From NCBI GenBank assembly GCA_022841885.1, contig JALHQP010000004.1, positions 1 to 64,000 on the forward strand: a DNA stretch of 64,000 nt, written 5' to 3'. The position numbers and the translations under genes were made by a program. The notes under the pieces were generated by a model. That model had not been told where the DNA came from and searched no databases. It was given only the letters and a program-made list of their open reading frames with translations. Every line of letters begins with the position of its first letter. Within the stretch, counting starts at the first letter, position 1. The stretch is from Aquincola sp. GTDB taxonomy: Bacteria; Pseudomonadota; Gammaproteobacteria; Burkholderiales; Burkholderiaceae_C. Positions 39,968 through 63,937 of this stretch are shown here, piece by piece.

Positions 39968-41386
39968 CTAGCGTGAGGGGAGCGGGCGCCCGGGCACATT
40001 GGAGGCGACAAATGCACCGACGACCTCCGCTGCCAGCTTCTGTCCTGCAGCATTCCAGTGGTCGTCCCCGCCCGTGAAGTAGAGGGTGCGCGCATCGACC
40101 TTGCCGAAGGCGTCCTGCAGGTTCACGACCGGCACACCGAGTGCCTTGGCGGCGACTTCGATGGGTGCGGTCAGATTGCGACCGCGATACTCGGGGTACT
40201 TCGTCGTGTCCGCACTGCCCCAGGTGTCGTAGTCGCGCGCGACGTCGCTCGCGTGGGGAATGATCATGAACACCAGCCCGACGCGGGCCGACTGCGCAAG
40301 GTCCCGGATCTGCCCGAGCACCGCCTGCATGAGGGCGATCTTGTAGCGGGCCGACTCGGAGGACGGTCGCAAGCTGACGTCCGCGTTGAAGTAGTCGACA
40401 TGGGTGTTGTAGACCGTGGAATCGCCGGCGCGGACGTAGCTCTCGTACTCGCGCATCGACTCCCCGAGCAGATGATCCCGGTTCGAGAACAGCGTGGCTC
40501 CTCCGTCAGAACCTTGCTCGTCGACTGGCTTCGAAGCAAACCTATGACGCAACGCTCTGCCTGCTTTGAGCAGCATCAGCTCGCGCTGGTTCAGCTCGAG
40601 CCTGCGGCGGATCTGAGGATCCAGCTTCCAGTCGTTGCGGACCAGCTTCCCGTCGCTGTCGACCCTGAACATCTTGTTCCGCACCAAGTCGCCGTAGTCA
40701 TTACCCGCATAGATGGAGACGACCACGATGTCGGGCCGCAGGCGGGGCAGATCGGCTTCGAGCGCCACGCTGATCTGGTCGGGTCCATAGGAGCTGACGC
40801 CGGCATTGATGACCTCCACGTCTCGGCCCGCGGCGCCAGCCAGTACGCGCCCGAGCTGGTACGCGAAGGTCTCGCCGTCGACCGTGTAAGCCGCGTGGAT
40901 GAACGAGTCGCCATAGATGACCACGCGGGGCCTGGATGCCTTTTCCCCGATTTCGGCGCCGCGATAGCCATATGCATTGATGCGGTGCGTCACCGCCTCG
41001 CCGCCGTTGATCGGCAGCTTCTTGAAGACGCTCTCCTGGCTCGGGGCAAGCGCGAAGATTCGTTGCGAGTCGAACCGGTATGGCGGTCTCAGCAACGGAG
41101 TCAACACTCGATCAGCAACGACTTCCAGCAGGACGGCGCAAGCGCTGAACGTCACGACGCACAGCAGCAGGCGCTCGGCGTGGCGCACCGGCAGTGCGGC
41201 GCCCGCCGCGACCAGCGCACCCAGTGTCAGCAGGGCCTTGTACGGCAGGGCCGTATTGCCACCAAGCCGGTCTGCCTGCAGCAGCGCGAAGGTCACGAAT
41301 ACCAGACCGGCCGCGACCAGCGCGCCCCGGATCCAGGTCGGTGCCCGTGGCGTACGCGGCGCTTCCGGATGCGTGATGCTGTTCAT
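39968..41386 (-). CDS. Membrane-anchored SGNH hydrolase-like protein (AlgJ/AlgX-like)
   Basis: A 472-residue protein with three or so N-terminal membrane segments (about 20-95) and a periplasmic SGNH-type domain. Catalytic-site candidates are Ser161 in VIYGDSFIHA, the glycine in NAGVSSYGPDQ, Asn in YAGNDYGD, and Asp/His in GGDDHWN (441-445). The Asp-His-Trp ending resembles O-acetyltransferases of the AlgJ/AlgX/PatB group. It may acetylate or deacetylate the exopolysaccharide. Its start overlaps the GMC oxidoreductase stop by 4 bases. Confidence 0.75.
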   Translation of the reverse strand: MNSITHPEAPRTPRAPTWIRGALVAAGLVFVTFALLQADRLGGNTALPYKALLTLGALVAAGAALPVRHAERLLLCVVTFSACAVLLEVVADRVLTPLLRPPYRFDSQRIFALAPSQESVFKKLPINGGEAVTHRINAYGYRGAEIGEKASRPRVVIYGDSFIHAAYTVDGETFAYQLGRVLAGAAGRDVEVINAGVSSYGPDQISVALEADLPRLRPDIVVVSIYAGNDYGDLVRNKMFRVDSDGKLVRNDWKLDPQIRRRLELNQRELMLLKAGRALRHRFASKPVDEQGSDGGATLFSNRDHLLGESMREYESYVRAGDSTVYNTHVDYFNADVSLRPSSESARYKIALMQAVLGQIRDLAQSARVGLVFMIIPHASDVARDYDTWGSADTTKYPEYRGRNLTAPIEVAAKALGVPVVNLQDAFGKVDARTLYFTGGDDHWNAAGQKLAAEVVGAFVASNVPGRPLPSR

Positions 41387-43101
41387 GAGTTGGCGTTGGC
41401 TGGCATGACCCGTGGAGTCATCGACGCATGGATCAGGTCGGCCACGCGAAGTGCGTTGGCAGCGATCGTCAGGCTGGGGTTTGTGCCGCCGCTGGACGGG
41501 AAGAAGGAAGCGTCGACCACGTAAAGATTGGGCACGCCGTGCGCCCGGTTGTTCTTGTCCAGAACGCTCTCGGTCGGGTCATCGCCGAACCGGCAGGTAC
41601 CGCACACATGGCCGAAGTTGAGGTTGTTGCCTTTCGACAGCACGATGAGCCGGTGCGGGGCCAGCTTCTGTGCAAGGGTCTCTCTCGAGATCTGGACGCG
41701 CCTTGTCAACTCGTCCGCATATCGGTACTCGAACCGCATGCCGTTACGCGAAGTCGGGTCGGCGACGATGCGATTGTCCCGGTAGGGCAGGTCCTCGATG
41801 ATCGTGGCCCAGATCGATGCGTGCTTGAGATTCAGCGCGTGGAACATGAACAGCGCCACCAGACGGACAACCGGACTCGAGAGCTTTCGCCACCAGGCCG
41901 GGCGAGGGCTAGCGAGCTTCTTCCACCACGTTGACTCGCGCTCGGCGACATCGCGCATGTACTGCATGATCTGGCCCGGCACGATACTGGCACCCAGGGT
42001 CTGGAACGTCCCGAGCTTCGCACCATGGGAGATGTAGAAGTCGTTCAGCGCCAGGCTCTTCAGTGGGCCCTCACCTGATAACGGGCGCGTCGGTGCGACG
42101 GCGATGAAGTCGCTGACATGGAACATCAGATTGCGGCCTACGAGCCCCGAAGCGTTGGCCAGGCCGTTGGGCCATGCCTCCGACTTCGAGTTGAGGAGCA
42201 ACACGGGTGTCATGTAGGCGCCGGCAGCCAAGACAAAGGTACGGGCGCGAATCGACAAGAGCCGCCCGTCGACCCGGCACTGGGCGGCCGTGACGCCGTT
42301 GCGGTCGGCCTCGAGGCGCACCACTTCGCACTCCGGCAGCAGGCTGGCGCCGTATCGCTCTAGTGCGGGCAGCAGGCAGATGCGGGCTGCGTCGCTCTTG
42401 CAGGCTCGCGGGCAGGGCCCCGAGGTGCACATGTCGCAGCCGCCGACGAACTCGCAGCCGACGTGGATCCGGTAGGGGTGCAGGCCCCGCTGCTGGAACG
42501 ACTCGAGAAGGTGCTGGTCGCGCGGACTCAGCGGCGGTGGCTCCAGCAACGAGCTGCCGCCACCGGTGCGCAGCGGGTCGGGCGTGCCGCGCACGCGGTA
42601 GAGGCGCTCGGCCTGTTCGTAGTAGGGCTCGAGCTCGCTATAAGAGACAGGCCAACGGTCCGGCAGCGTCGACTCGGTGGCCTGCGGGTGATGCCGGCGC
42701 GGTTCGAAGTCCTCCGGCGCGAAGCGTTCGAGGCCCGCGGCATACAACAGAGTGCTACCGCCCGTGCCACACCCCAGCGGCGCAAAGAAGACGGTACGGC
42801 CGAAGGTCGTGTTGCCCTCGAGCGGTTCCGGCCACAGACCACTTCTCAAGCGCGCGTCGGCGCCGCCGGCCGAGGATGGCGGCGCCGCTTCGACGCTTGC
42901 CGAGCGCTCGGCGCCCTGGAGAAATCGGCCCTTCTCGATGAACAGTACCTTCCGGCCTCCCTTGGCGAGCTGGAAGCCCGCAGTGGCGCCGCCCATGCCT
43001 GTGCCGACGACGACCACGTCCCAGAGCACGGACTCGGGGTCTGTGGGGAACACTCCCGCCCGCCGCGACCTGTCCAACTCGGAACTCGGGAGCGCCTGCA
43101 T
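41383..43101 (-). CDS. GMC-family FAD oxidoreductase with Cys-rich insertion
   Basis: A 572-residue flavoprotein. The FAD motif VVVVGTGMGGATAGFQLAKG starts near 29. The C-terminal GMC_oxred_C part has a likely catalytic His-Asn pair, His in NLNFGHVCGTCRFGD and Asn in SSGGTNPSLTIAANALR. Around residues 213-232 is an unusual cluster of five cysteines, CEFVGGCDMCTSGPCPRACK, which could bind a metal or Fe-S cluster or form disulfides. No Tat signal is apparent. It is coupled to the SDR gene (1-base gap) and the SGNH gene (4-base overlap), so the two oxidoreductases probably act in sequence on a sugar or alcohol. Confidence 0.82.
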   Translation of the reverse strand: MQALPSSELDRSRRAGVFPTDPESVLWDVVVVGTGMGGATAGFQLAKGGRKVLFIEKGRFLQGAERSASVEAAPPSSAGGADARLRSGLWPEPLEGNTTFGRTVFFAPLGCGTGGSTLLYAAGLERFAPEDFEPRRHHPQATESTLPDRWPVSYSELEPYYEQAERLYRVRGTPDPLRTGGGSSLLEPPPLSPRDQHLLESFQQRGLHPYRIHVGCEFVGGCDMCTSGPCPRACKSDAARICLLPALERYGASLLPECEVVRLEADRNGVTAAQCRVDGRLLSIRARTFVLAAGAYMTPVLLLNSKSEAWPNGLANASGLVGRNLMFHVSDFIAVAPTRPLSGEGPLKSLALNDFYISHGAKLGTFQTLGASIVPGQIMQYMRDVAERESTWWKKLASPRPAWWRKLSSPVVRLVALFMFHALNLKHASIWATIIEDLPYRDNRIVADPTSRNGMRFEYRYADELTRRVQISRETLAQKLAPHRLIVLSKGNNLNFGHVCGTCRFGDDPTESVLDKNNRAHGVPNLYVVDASFFPSSGGTNPSLTIAANALRVADLIHASMTPRVMPANANS

Positions 43102-43102
43102 G

Positions 43103-43864
43103 TCAGGTTGCAGCCCCCGGCCGTCCGGTGAGTTTCGCCAGCAGACGTTTCACCCGCGTGCGCAGGCGGTAGTCTTCGATCTCGACGGCGCTGCGGTCGA
43201 AGGTCTTGCCGTGCGGCCCGCCGCTCGGCAGGCCGGCCACAAAGCGGACGTGCTGGTAGACAGCGGCGGGTTCCTCGCCGCTGTCGCTCATTCTGGTGCG
43301 CACCATGCCGGGTACCAGCTCGTTGACAAGCACGTCCGGGTACCGCTCGCGGTCGATCTCGGCTGCGATCGCCCGTGTCAGTGCACGAACCGCACCCTTG
43401 GACGCTGAGTAGGCCGCGCTGTTGACGATCGGCTTGCGCCAGGCAAACGACCCGATGTTGATGATCCGGCCATGGCCGCGTTCGAGCATCGACGGCAGGG
43501 CGGCCCGGCAGCACAGCGCCACACCATTGACATTGGTGCCGATGGTCGCCATCCACTCCTCGGCGCTCGTATCGAGGAATGACCGCTTCGGGTACGTTGC
43601 GGCGTTGTTGACGAGAATGTCGACGGCGCCCAGCTGCTCGCGTGCGCGCTCGAACAGCATGGTCACGTCGACGGGCCTCGACACGTCACCGACCACGAAC
43701 GACATGCGGCCACCAGCGCACAGCCGCGCGGTCTCTTCCAGGTCCGCCTGGGTCCGCCCGATGCCCAGCACGCGGGCTCCGTCGGCACAGAACCCCATCG
43801 CATAACCGCGGCCGACGCCGGAACCGGCGCCGGTGATCACGACACATTTGTTCAGCAGCTGCAT
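43103..43864 (-). CDS. Short-chain dehydrogenase/reductase
   Basis: A 253-residue classical SDR. The cofactor motif TGAGSGVGRG lies at 11-20, NNAA at 86-89, and the catalytic tetrad is Asn111, Ser139, Tyr152 and Lys156 in YSASK. An arginine after the second strand (GIGRTQ) favours NADPH. Substrate-binding residues do not identify the substrate. It is followed 1 base later by the GMC oxidoreductase, so it may reduce the carbonyl made by that enzyme or the reverse, in making a modified sugar. Confidence 0.88.
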   Translation of the reverse strand: MQLLNKCVVITGAGSGVGRGYAMGFCADGARVLGIGRTQADLEETARLCAGGRMSFVVGDVSRPVDVTMLFERAREQLGAVDILVNNAATYPKRSFLDTSAEEWMATIGTNVNGVALCCRAALPSMLERGHGRIINIGSFAWRKPIVNSAAYSASKGAVRALTRAIAAEIDRERYPDVLVNELVPGMVRTRMSDSGEEPAAVYQHVRFVAGLPSGGPHGKTFDRSAVEIEDYRLRTRVKRLLAKLTGRPGAAT

Positions 43865-43938
43865 TTCGGCTCTCCTACCGTCTCACCATGGCCCTCGGGG
43901 TCCGCATTCTGCGCGCACGAGCGGCCCTGTCCCACCCA

Positions 43939-45300
43939 CTATCTGAGCGCCAGCAGCAGCGCATGCGCACACCAGCCGGCACCGAGCCCGGCTCCCAGGG
44001 CAACCAGCAGCACGCCGTCGCGCATGAACCGGTTGAGTCCGAGCGTCGAGCGGAACCATATCGCCAGCGGCCAGTGGGAAAACTGGCTGACGACGATCGC
44101 GGCAAGGGCTCCATCGAGTCCCCACGATGCATGGGCGAGCGGTATGCCAAGACCCAGCACAACGACCCGTGGGGCCATCGAATACGCCACCAGCGACGTC
44201 CTGCCGAGCGCAAGGTACATCTGCTCGACGACACGGAATCGTTCGCCGAGCGACCCGATGCACAGGATGCCGAACACATGGCCGGCCAACAGGTAGCGGT
44301 CGTCGTACAGGACGTCCACGATGAGTCCGCTCATCATGAACAGGAACCCCGCGAGCGTGCCGATGGCGACGTCGGCGATCGCCTGGAACTTCTGGTACGC
44401 ACGACCCAGCTCGGCGCTGTGCGACCGAACGACCTCGCTCAGAGACGGAAACACGACCTTCGAGTAGAGCATGTTGATGCTGCTGGCGACGATGCCCGCC
44501 AGACCCAGCGCAATCGAGTAGATGCCCATCGTGGCACTGTCGATGATCCCGCCCAGCAGGAATCGATCGCCGTTGGCCGCCATGAAGCCGAGTACCGACG
44601 ACAACAGGATCCACTTGGCCGTGCCCAGGAGTTCGCGCACGGCCGGGCCCTCGAGGCGGAACTGGGCGCGAGTGCCATGAAGCACGGCGTGACTCAGGCT
44701 CGTCCTCAGCACACCCTGCGCGAGATTGCCGATGACGAGGAACCAGATTGATCCGGTCATGAGCGCGCCGACCACCATCACCGTCGCGCCGAACGTTTGA
44801 GACAGCAGTTCGATCAGCGTCAGCCGCTTCAGATTCATCTGCCGCTCGGCCAGGCTGATGTTGATCGAGGCCAGGCCACCGAGGATCGTCGCCAGGCAAG
44901 CCACCGCGAGCAATGCGGGCAGGCGGGCGTCGGCGTAGACCGTGCCCTCCTTGAACCACTGCAGAGACTGGCCGAGGCCGATCAGCAACGATATCGTTGT
45001 GCCCGCCAGCCACAGGATCACGCCGCGCATCACCTGCAGCGTCCATGCGGTGTTCAGGAAGTCCCTGTCGGTGCCGCGCTTGCTCTGGACCACCGAGATG
45101 CCCGTGCCGATGTCCGAGAACAGGTAGAGCGCGGCCATCAGCGCGGCGATCACGCTCATGATGCCGAAGGCCTCGGGCATCAGCAGCCGCGCCAACACCA
45201 GATTCGCCGCCAGGCGCAACAGCTGCCCGGCGACATGCCCGCTGCCGGCCCACGCCGCGGCCAAGGTGCTGCGGCGGCGCAGCGACGTGTTGGAGTTCAT
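43939..45300 (-). CDS. Polysaccharide flippase, Wzx/PST family
   Basis: A 453-residue protein with about twelve membrane segments of the Polysacc_synt/MATE-like Wzx family (opening [30 protein letters not shown] split over segment 1; [20 protein letters not shown] in the middle). It probably flips the undecaprenyl-linked repeat unit to the periplasm, where the Wzy-like protein at 25655 polymerises it under EpsF/EpsG control. It is first in the five-gene minus-strand run, divergent from the molybdenum hydroxylase genes. Confidence 0.87.
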   Translation of the reverse strand: MNSNTSLRRRSTLAAAWAGSGHVAGQLLRLAANLVLARLLMPEAFGIMSVIAALMAALYLFSDIGTGISVVQSKRGTDRDFLNTAWTLQVMRGVILWLAGTTISLLIGLGQSLQWFKEGTVYADARLPALLAVACLATILGGLASINISLAERQMNLKRLTLIELLSQTFGATVMVVGALMTGSIWFLVIGNLAQGVLRTSLSHAVLHGTRAQFRLEGPAVRELLGTAKWILLSSVLGFMAANGDRFLLGGIIDSATMGIYSIALGLAGIVASSINMLYSKVVFPSLSEVVRSHSAELGRAYQKFQAIADVAIGTLAGFLFMMSGLIVDVLYDDRYLLAGHVFGILCIGSLGERFRVVEQMYLALGRTSLVAYSMAPRVVVLGLGIPLAHASWGLDGALAAIVVSQFSHWPLAIWFRSTLGLNRFMRDGVLLVALGAGLGAGWCAHALLLALR

Positions 45301-45539
45301 TGAGGGAGCTTTGGTGGTCGGGCCATCACCGCATCCGCGCAGCAGGCAAGACCGCGATCCTCACCGATTCTGCCCATGCGGCGACACTCCTGTTTGGGGG
45401 ACACCATCGCGTCGGCACTGTCAGTCGCGACTTTTGCCGCGTTCAGGTATTCCGGCCCGTCGAGGACTGCGCCGGGAGCCTTGTCTATGATGCCCTCGGT
45501 GTGGACAGCCAAGCGTGGCTTGGTGGAAGCAGTCGTTTG

Positions 45540-46025
45540 ATGCCAGACATGAAGAGTTTTCGCATCGTGGTCAACCGGGCGCCAGTGACCGTCAGCGCCG
45601 ATCCGGACACACCGTTGTTGTGGGTGCTGCGCGACGATCTCGGTCTGATGGGGACGAAGTACGGCTGCGGCGTGGCCCAATGCGGTGCCTGCACGGTCCA
45701 TGTGGACGGTCGCCCGACGCGGTCGTGCGGCCTGCCGATCCAGTCGATCGGTGCGAGCCATGTCACGACCATCGAGGGCCTTCATCCCGATGGTGAACAT
45801 CCGTTGCAGCAGGCCTGGCGCTCTGGAGACGTGGCGCAGTGCGGCTACTGTCAAGCGGGGCAGATCATGGCGGCCGCGGCCTTGCTGGCGCGCGTGCCCG
45901 AACCGACAGACCGCGACATCGACGAAGCCCTGTCCGGCAATCTGTGCCGGTGCGGCACCTACCTTCGCATTCGGGCGGCCATCAAGCATGCCGCCAAGCT
46001 CGCAGCCGCAGGGAAGCTGCCTTGA
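45540..46025 (+). CDS. 2Fe-2S subunit of a molybdenum hydroxylase (IorA-like)
   Basis: A 161-residue iron-sulphur subunit of the xanthine oxidase superfamily. The plant-type cluster is Cys43, Cys48, Cys51 and Cys63; the second cluster is Cys101, Cys104, Cys136 and Cys138 (CGYCQAG and CRCGTY). It passes electrons from the molybdenum subunit encoded just downstream. The start is 45540 (MPDMKSF), with GGAAG about 10 bases upstream; 45549 is possible. There is no FAD subunit gene, as in isoquinoline 1-oxidoreductase and related periplasmic aldehyde or heterocycle oxidases that use a cytochrome. Confidence 0.9.
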   Translation: MPDMKSFRIVVNRAPVTVSADPDTPLLWVLRDDLGLMGTKYGCGVAQCGACTVHVDGRPTRSCGLPIQSIGASHVTTIEGLHPDGEHPLQQAWRSGDVAQCGYCQAGQIMAAAALLARVPEPTDRDIDEALSGNLCRCGTYLRIRAAIKHAAKLAAAGKLP

Positions 46026-48241
46026 CACAACCAGTCTGGAAGCACGTCGTCAGCCGAAGAGCATGGATCGGCGGGGTGGCGCTGGTCGGAGGGTCGCTCG
46101 CGGTGGGCTGGACCCTGACGCGACGGCGCAACCCGGCGGCATCCACCAAGAGTGCGTCGATCGATGCGTCAGGTCGCTTTCACCCCGATGCGCTCGTCCG
46201 GCTCGATCCCGATGGTGCGGTGACCATCGTGTCCAAGGTCCCCGAGATCGGCCAAGGCGTGAAGACGGCGTTGCCGATGCTGATTGCCGAGGAACTCGAT
46301 GTCGACTGGAGCCGCGTCAAAGTCGAGCAGGCGGACTTGGCAGACCGCTTCGGCAACCAGCTGGCCAACGCCAGCATGTCGGTGCCGCGCAACTACAGCG
46401 CGATGCGGCGCATCGGCGCTTGCACGCGCGCCATGCTCGTCCAGGCGGCAGCGGACCTCTGGGCCGTCAGCGCCGGCGATTGCAGCACCGATCGAGGTGT
46501 GGTGCATCACCGCGCCTCCGGGCGTTCCGTGCCCTACGCAGACCTGCTGGTGCGCGCTGCTGCGTTGCCGATTCCGGACCCGAGCTCCGTGCCGCTGAAG
46601 GCGCCGGGCACGTTCAGACTCGTCGGCACTCGGGTGCCAGGTGTGGACGCGCGAGGCATCGTCGTCGGCGCGGCCTTGTTCGGCTCCGATGTCCGCCTTC
46701 CAGGCATGTTGCATGCCGTATACGTGAAGTGCCCCGTGTTTGGCGGACAGGTGCGCCGAGCCAATCTCGAGGCAGTGCGGCGCTTGCCTCGTGTGCGCGA
46801 TGCCTTTGTCGTGGAGGGAGGCAAGTCTGGGCTGCTCGGCTTGATGCCGGGCGTGGCCATCGTGGCCGAGTCCACCTGGGCCGCGATCTCCGCCCGGCGC
46901 CGCCTCGAGGTGTCGTGGGTCGAACCCTCTTCGCCTTTGTCGAGTTGGCATGGCGTGGCCGGACAAGCCCGCGACATTGCGTCTCGCGCCGGTACCGCGG
47001 AGTTGCGCCGCCAGGGCGATGTCGGGGAGGCGTTGCAAAGTGCGGCGGCTGTGGTCGAGGCGAGCTACACCTATCCCTTCATCGCCCACGCTGCGCTCGA
47101 GCCTCTGACCTGCACGGCGCACATGCGCCAAGACACCCTTGAAATCTGGGTGGGTACGCAGAGCCCTGCCTGGGCACGCGACCTGATCAGCCGTACCTTG
47201 GGGCTTGCTCCTGAGAAGATCGTCGTACACCTCTTGCGCGGCGGCGGCAGTTTCGGCAGACGGCTCAGCAGCGACTTCATCGTCGAGGCTGCAGCCATCG
47301 CGCTGCGGGTCGGCGCACCCGTGAAGTTGATCTGGTTGAGGGAAGACGACCTGCAGCACGATCACTTCCGGGCCGGTGGGCACCACCGATTGCGCGGGGG
47401 TCTCTCGGCGCAGGGCGAGTTGATCGCCTGGCACCACCACCATGTGACCGTGGCCTACGACGGCCAGCCGCAGTCGCCTCTGCACCCGGACGAGTTCCCC
47501 GCACGCCTGGCAAGCCATTGCCTCGTGGAGCAAAGTGCAGTGCACTGTGCGATCCCGACAGGTGCCTGGCGCGCGCCCGGAGCCAATGTCCACGCCTGGG
47601 TCATGCAGAGTTTCATCGACGAACTCGCACACAGCGCGAAGCGAGATCCGCTCGAGTTCCGATTCGCCCTGCTTCGACAGCGCGATCGACGGTCGCTCAG
47701 GGAGTTCGTGTCACGTCGACCCGGGTACCAGTACGAACGCATGGCTCGGGTCCTTCGCACACTGGCCGACAAGGCCCAGTGGGGCCGGTCGATGCGGTCG
47801 GGTGGGGGACAGGGTGTCGCGTTTCACGCCAGCTACGGTGGCTATGTCGCCCAGGTGGCGGAGGTCACTGTCACGCAGGGAAAGCTGAGGGTCGATCGTG
47901 TGGTCTGCGTTTGTGACGTCGGCGAGCAGGTCGTCAACCTGAGCGGCGCCGAGGCGCAAGTGCAAGGCTCGATCGTCGACGGACTGAGCGCCGCATGGCT
48001 GCAGGAGATTGACTTCCGGGATGGGAGGGTCGTGCAAAGCAACTTTCACGACTATCCGCTCTTGCGCATCGGCGATGCGCCTTCCGCGATCGAGGTCCAC
48101 TTCCTGACGTCCGAGAACCCGGTGTCAGGGCTCGGCGAGCCGGCGCTGCCGCCGCTGGCGCCAGCGGTGTGCAACGCCATCTTCGCAGCCACAGGGCATC
48201 GCATCCGTGAACTTCCGCTGAAGAGGGCGACACTGGCCTGA
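46022..48241 (+). CDS. Molybdenum-binding subunit of aldehyde/heterocycle oxidoreductase (IorB-like)
   Basis: A 739-residue catalytic subunit. It starts at TTG 46022, overlapping the 2Fe-2S subunit stop (TTGA). The N-terminus has SRRAW and a hydrophobic stretch, a weak Tat-like signal, so export of the folded complex is possible. Domain parts include [40 protein letters not shown] and [20 protein letters not shown]. The expected catalytic Glu706 is in [15 protein letters not shown]. It probably oxidises an aldehyde or N-heterocycle; the substrate is unknown. No MoCo insertion chaperone (XdhC type) or cytochrome is adjacent. Confidence 0.88.
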   Translation: MTQPVWKHVVSRRAWIGGVALVGGSLAVGWTLTRRRNPAASTKSASIDASGRFHPDALVRLDPDGAVTIVSKVPEIGQGVKTALPMLIAEELDVDWSRVKVEQADLADRFGNQLANASMSVPRNYSAMRRIGACTRAMLVQAAADLWAVSAGDCSTDRGVVHHRASGRSVPYADLLVRAAALPIPDPSSVPLKAPGTFRLVGTRVPGVDARGIVVGAALFGSDVRLPGMLHAVYVKCPVFGGQVRRANLEAVRRLPRVRDAFVVEGGKSGLLGLMPGVAIVAESTWAAISARRRLEVSWVEPSSPLSSWHGVAGQARDIASRAGTAELRRQGDVGEALQSAAAVVEASYTYPFIAHAALEPLTCTAHMRQDTLEIWVGTQSPAWARDLISRTLGLAPEKIVVHLLRGGGSFGRRLSSDFIVEAAAIALRVGAPVKLIWLREDDLQHDHFRAGGHHRLRGGLSAQGELIAWHHHHVTVAYDGQPQSPLHPDEFPARLASHCLVEQSAVHCAIPTGAWRAPGANVHAWVMQSFIDELAHSAKRDPLEFRFALLRQRDRRSLREFVSRRPGYQYERMARVLRTLADKAQWGRSMRSGGGQGVAFHASYGGYVAQVAEVTVTQGKLRVDRVVCVCDVGEQVVNLSGAEAQVQGSIVDGLSAAWLQEIDFRDGRVVQSNFHDYPLLRIGDAPSAIEVHFLTSENPVSGLGEPALPPLAPAVCNAIFAATGHRIRELPLKRATLA

Positions 48242-48249
48242 AATGCGGG

Positions 48250-48281
48250 CGGGCTCGGCTCACGAGGGTGAACCGAGCCCG
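48250..48281. terminator. Bidirectional hairpin terminator between convergent genes
   Basis: CGGGCTCGGCTCAC pairs with GTGAACCGAGCCCG around a short loop, with one mismatch. It lies in the 63-base gap between the convergent molybdenum hydroxylase and beta-helix 3 genes, where a shared terminator is expected. A T-tract is lacking on both sides. Confidence 0.6.
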
Positions 48282-48304
48282 TCTGAGGGTGTCGCGCAGA
48301 GGCG

Positions 48305-50653
<2,349 letters not shown>

Positions 50654-51392
50654 GAACGGACTCGCTGAAACTGAGGTGGCCACACTGAATACCGGCGCCG
50701 CACGTAAAGCGAGCGCTGGCTTCGACGATTTCTTGCTGCAGGTGAACCGACGTGGTCGGTGTGGCGGCAGGAGCTGAAGAACTGCTGGACTGGTCGGGCG
50801 TTACCAGAGGAGGTCTGGGTGCTGAGCGCGGTGCAATCCAACATCGGTACGCTCAGCCTATCGGCGGCCAGCACCGGGCCTGTAAGGCGACCTGTTGCGC
50901 TGTAACCTGGACGGCCATCCGGGTAACCGCCGCCCCAAGTTGGTGACACCCCTGATTTCAGGGGGATAGGCGGCTTGACGGTTACAAAATCACGAATCGC
51001 AGCCGTGCGATTCCCAACAAAGCCTCGTTCAACTTACAAGTCGAAGCGCACGCCGGTCTGGCGTTCTCGCTCGCTTCCATCGGTGCACACGCGTGGCGGC
51101 GAGGACCTGTGCTTGCGTTGCGCGAGATGAACGAACATGGACAAACCACACAGAACTGGGGAGATGGTCGCGGCTTTGCGGTGCTCACACCCATCTAGGG
51201 GTGCATCGCTGCTGTGGCGACACCAAATAATCCGAGCACGCGTGAGACGTGGCGTCGGCGGGTACAAGCTGACATCAAGGACACGGAACATGAAGGCCTT
51301 GGCAACGAACCTGGCCACTCTGGCGCTTGCCCCACGGACGTGGCCGGTTGCCGGCCCCCCGTCGAAGACTTCAAACCTACCCGCGGACGACG
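50654..51392. other. 740-base intergenic region between beta-helix 3 and the NRPS gene
   Basis: This long gap separates two divergent genes and marks the boundary between the polysaccharide locus and the NRPS-PKS cluster. It holds a perfect 7-base palindrome at 50949-50964 and a TTGACG at 50975-50980 without a good -10 partner. A 36-codon frame (51290-51400, MKALATNLATLALAP ...) overlaps the NRPS start, but I see no support for it as a gene. Base composition is less GC-rich near 50960-51240. Confidence 0.55.
50949..50964. promoter_or_regulatory. Perfect palindrome, possible operator
   Basis: CCCCTGA-TT-TCAGGGG is a perfect 7-base inverted repeat with a 2-base centre, about 300 bases upstream of beta-helix gene 3 and 430 upstream of the NRPS. 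A dimeric regulator site is the likeliest reading; with so short a loop a hairpin is less likely. I found no second copy by eye. Confidence 0.35.
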
Positions 51393-56072
<4,680 letters not shown>

Positions 56073-56183
56073 AGCGCGTGCCGGCGGCACGCGCTGCGCG
56101 CAACGCCCACTTCCTCACACGATGGCGCCAGCATTCGTTGGACTCGATGACGAGCCGGCCATCCGGCCTGCGACACTCTTTCC

Positions 56184-62686
<6,503 letters not shown>

Positions 62687-62690
<4 letters not shown>

Positions 62691-63937
62691 TGCGGATGGC
62701 CGAAGCCAAGATACTGTACGAACTCGGCGAAACCCCGCCGAGGGGCCATGTGCCGCGGCAGATGTATGCCAGCGTGATCCGGCCGGAGCGGTTCGGCGAG
62801 CCGCGCGATGCCTTCAAGGTCGAGGTGGTGGACGTGCCAAGGCCCGGTCCGCGCCAGGCGCTGGTATGGGTCATGGCGGCCGGTGTCAACTACAACAACG
62901 TCTGGGCCGCACTAGGCCGGCCGGTGGACGTGATCGCGACCCGACAGAAGCAGGACAAGTCCGAGCCGCCGTTCCACATCGGTGGCTCCGACGCCTCGGG
63001 CATTGTCTGGGCAGTGGGCGAGGGCGCGCGCGTCAAGGTCGGCGACGAAGTGGTGCTCTCCTGCGCCATGTGGGACGAGGACGCGCCTGATATTCGCGCT
63101 GGTGCCGACCCGATCACCTCGACCTCGGCACGCATCTGGGGCTACGAAGCCAACTGGGGCTCGTTCGCGCAGTTCACGCTGGTCGACGACTACCAGTGCC
63201 ACCCCAAGCCGCCGAAGCTGTCGTGGGAAGCCGCCGCCGCCTACATGCTGGTGGGCGCCACGGCCTATCGTCAGCTGATGGGCTGGGAACCGCACGTGGT
63301 GCGGCCGGGTGACCCGGTGCTGATCTGGGGCGGTTCGGGGGGACTTGGGTCGATGGCGATCCAGATCGTCAAGGCCAAGGGCGGGATCCCAATCGCCGTG
63401 GTGTCGTCGAAGGAGCGTATCGAGCATTGCCTGCGCCTGGGTGCACACGGGGTGATCGACCGCACGGACCCTGCCTTCACGCATTGGGGGCGCCTGCCGG
63501 ACACGGGCGACGCTGCGGCCTATGCTCGATGGATGCAGGGTGCGAACGCCTTCCGCAAGAGGTGGTCCGAGGTGCTGGGCTCGCGCCAGGGGCCGCGGAT
63601 CGTGCTCGAGCACCCGGGCGAGTCGACGATCCCGACTTCGATCCTGCTGTGCGACAACGCCGGCATGGTGGTGATCTGCGCCGGCACGACGGGCTACAAC
63701 GCCGACATCGACCTGCGCTACCTGTGGATGCGCCAGAAGCGCCTCCAGGGATCGCACTTTGCCAACACCGAGCAATGCCGTGCGCTCAACGACATGGTGA
63801 TCGCGGGCCAGGTCGACCCGGCACTGGCGCGTGTCTTCCCGTTCGAAGAGATTGGTCACGCGCACCAGTTGCTGCACACGAATTCCCACCCGCCGGGCAA
63901 CCTGGGGATCCGAGTCAATGCCCGCGACGATGGCTGA
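62687..63937 (+). CDS. Crotonyl-CoA carboxylase/reductase-like enzyme
   Basis: A 416-residue zinc-independent medium-chain reductase of the crotonyl-CoA carboxylase/reductase type. The cofactor motif is GGSGGLGS (215-222). Family segments include [29 protein letters not shown] and [18 protein letters not shown]. Residues corresponding by eye to the CO2-binding set are present: Asn in NYNN (68-71), Glu154 and His357 in GSHFAN. Such enzymes make ethylmalonyl-CoA-type extenders. Here it could supply the AT domain or act as a reductase in trans, since the PKS has no ER. It overlaps the PKS stop (ATGA), so the two are co-translated. A start at 62690 is equally possible. Confidence 0.88.
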
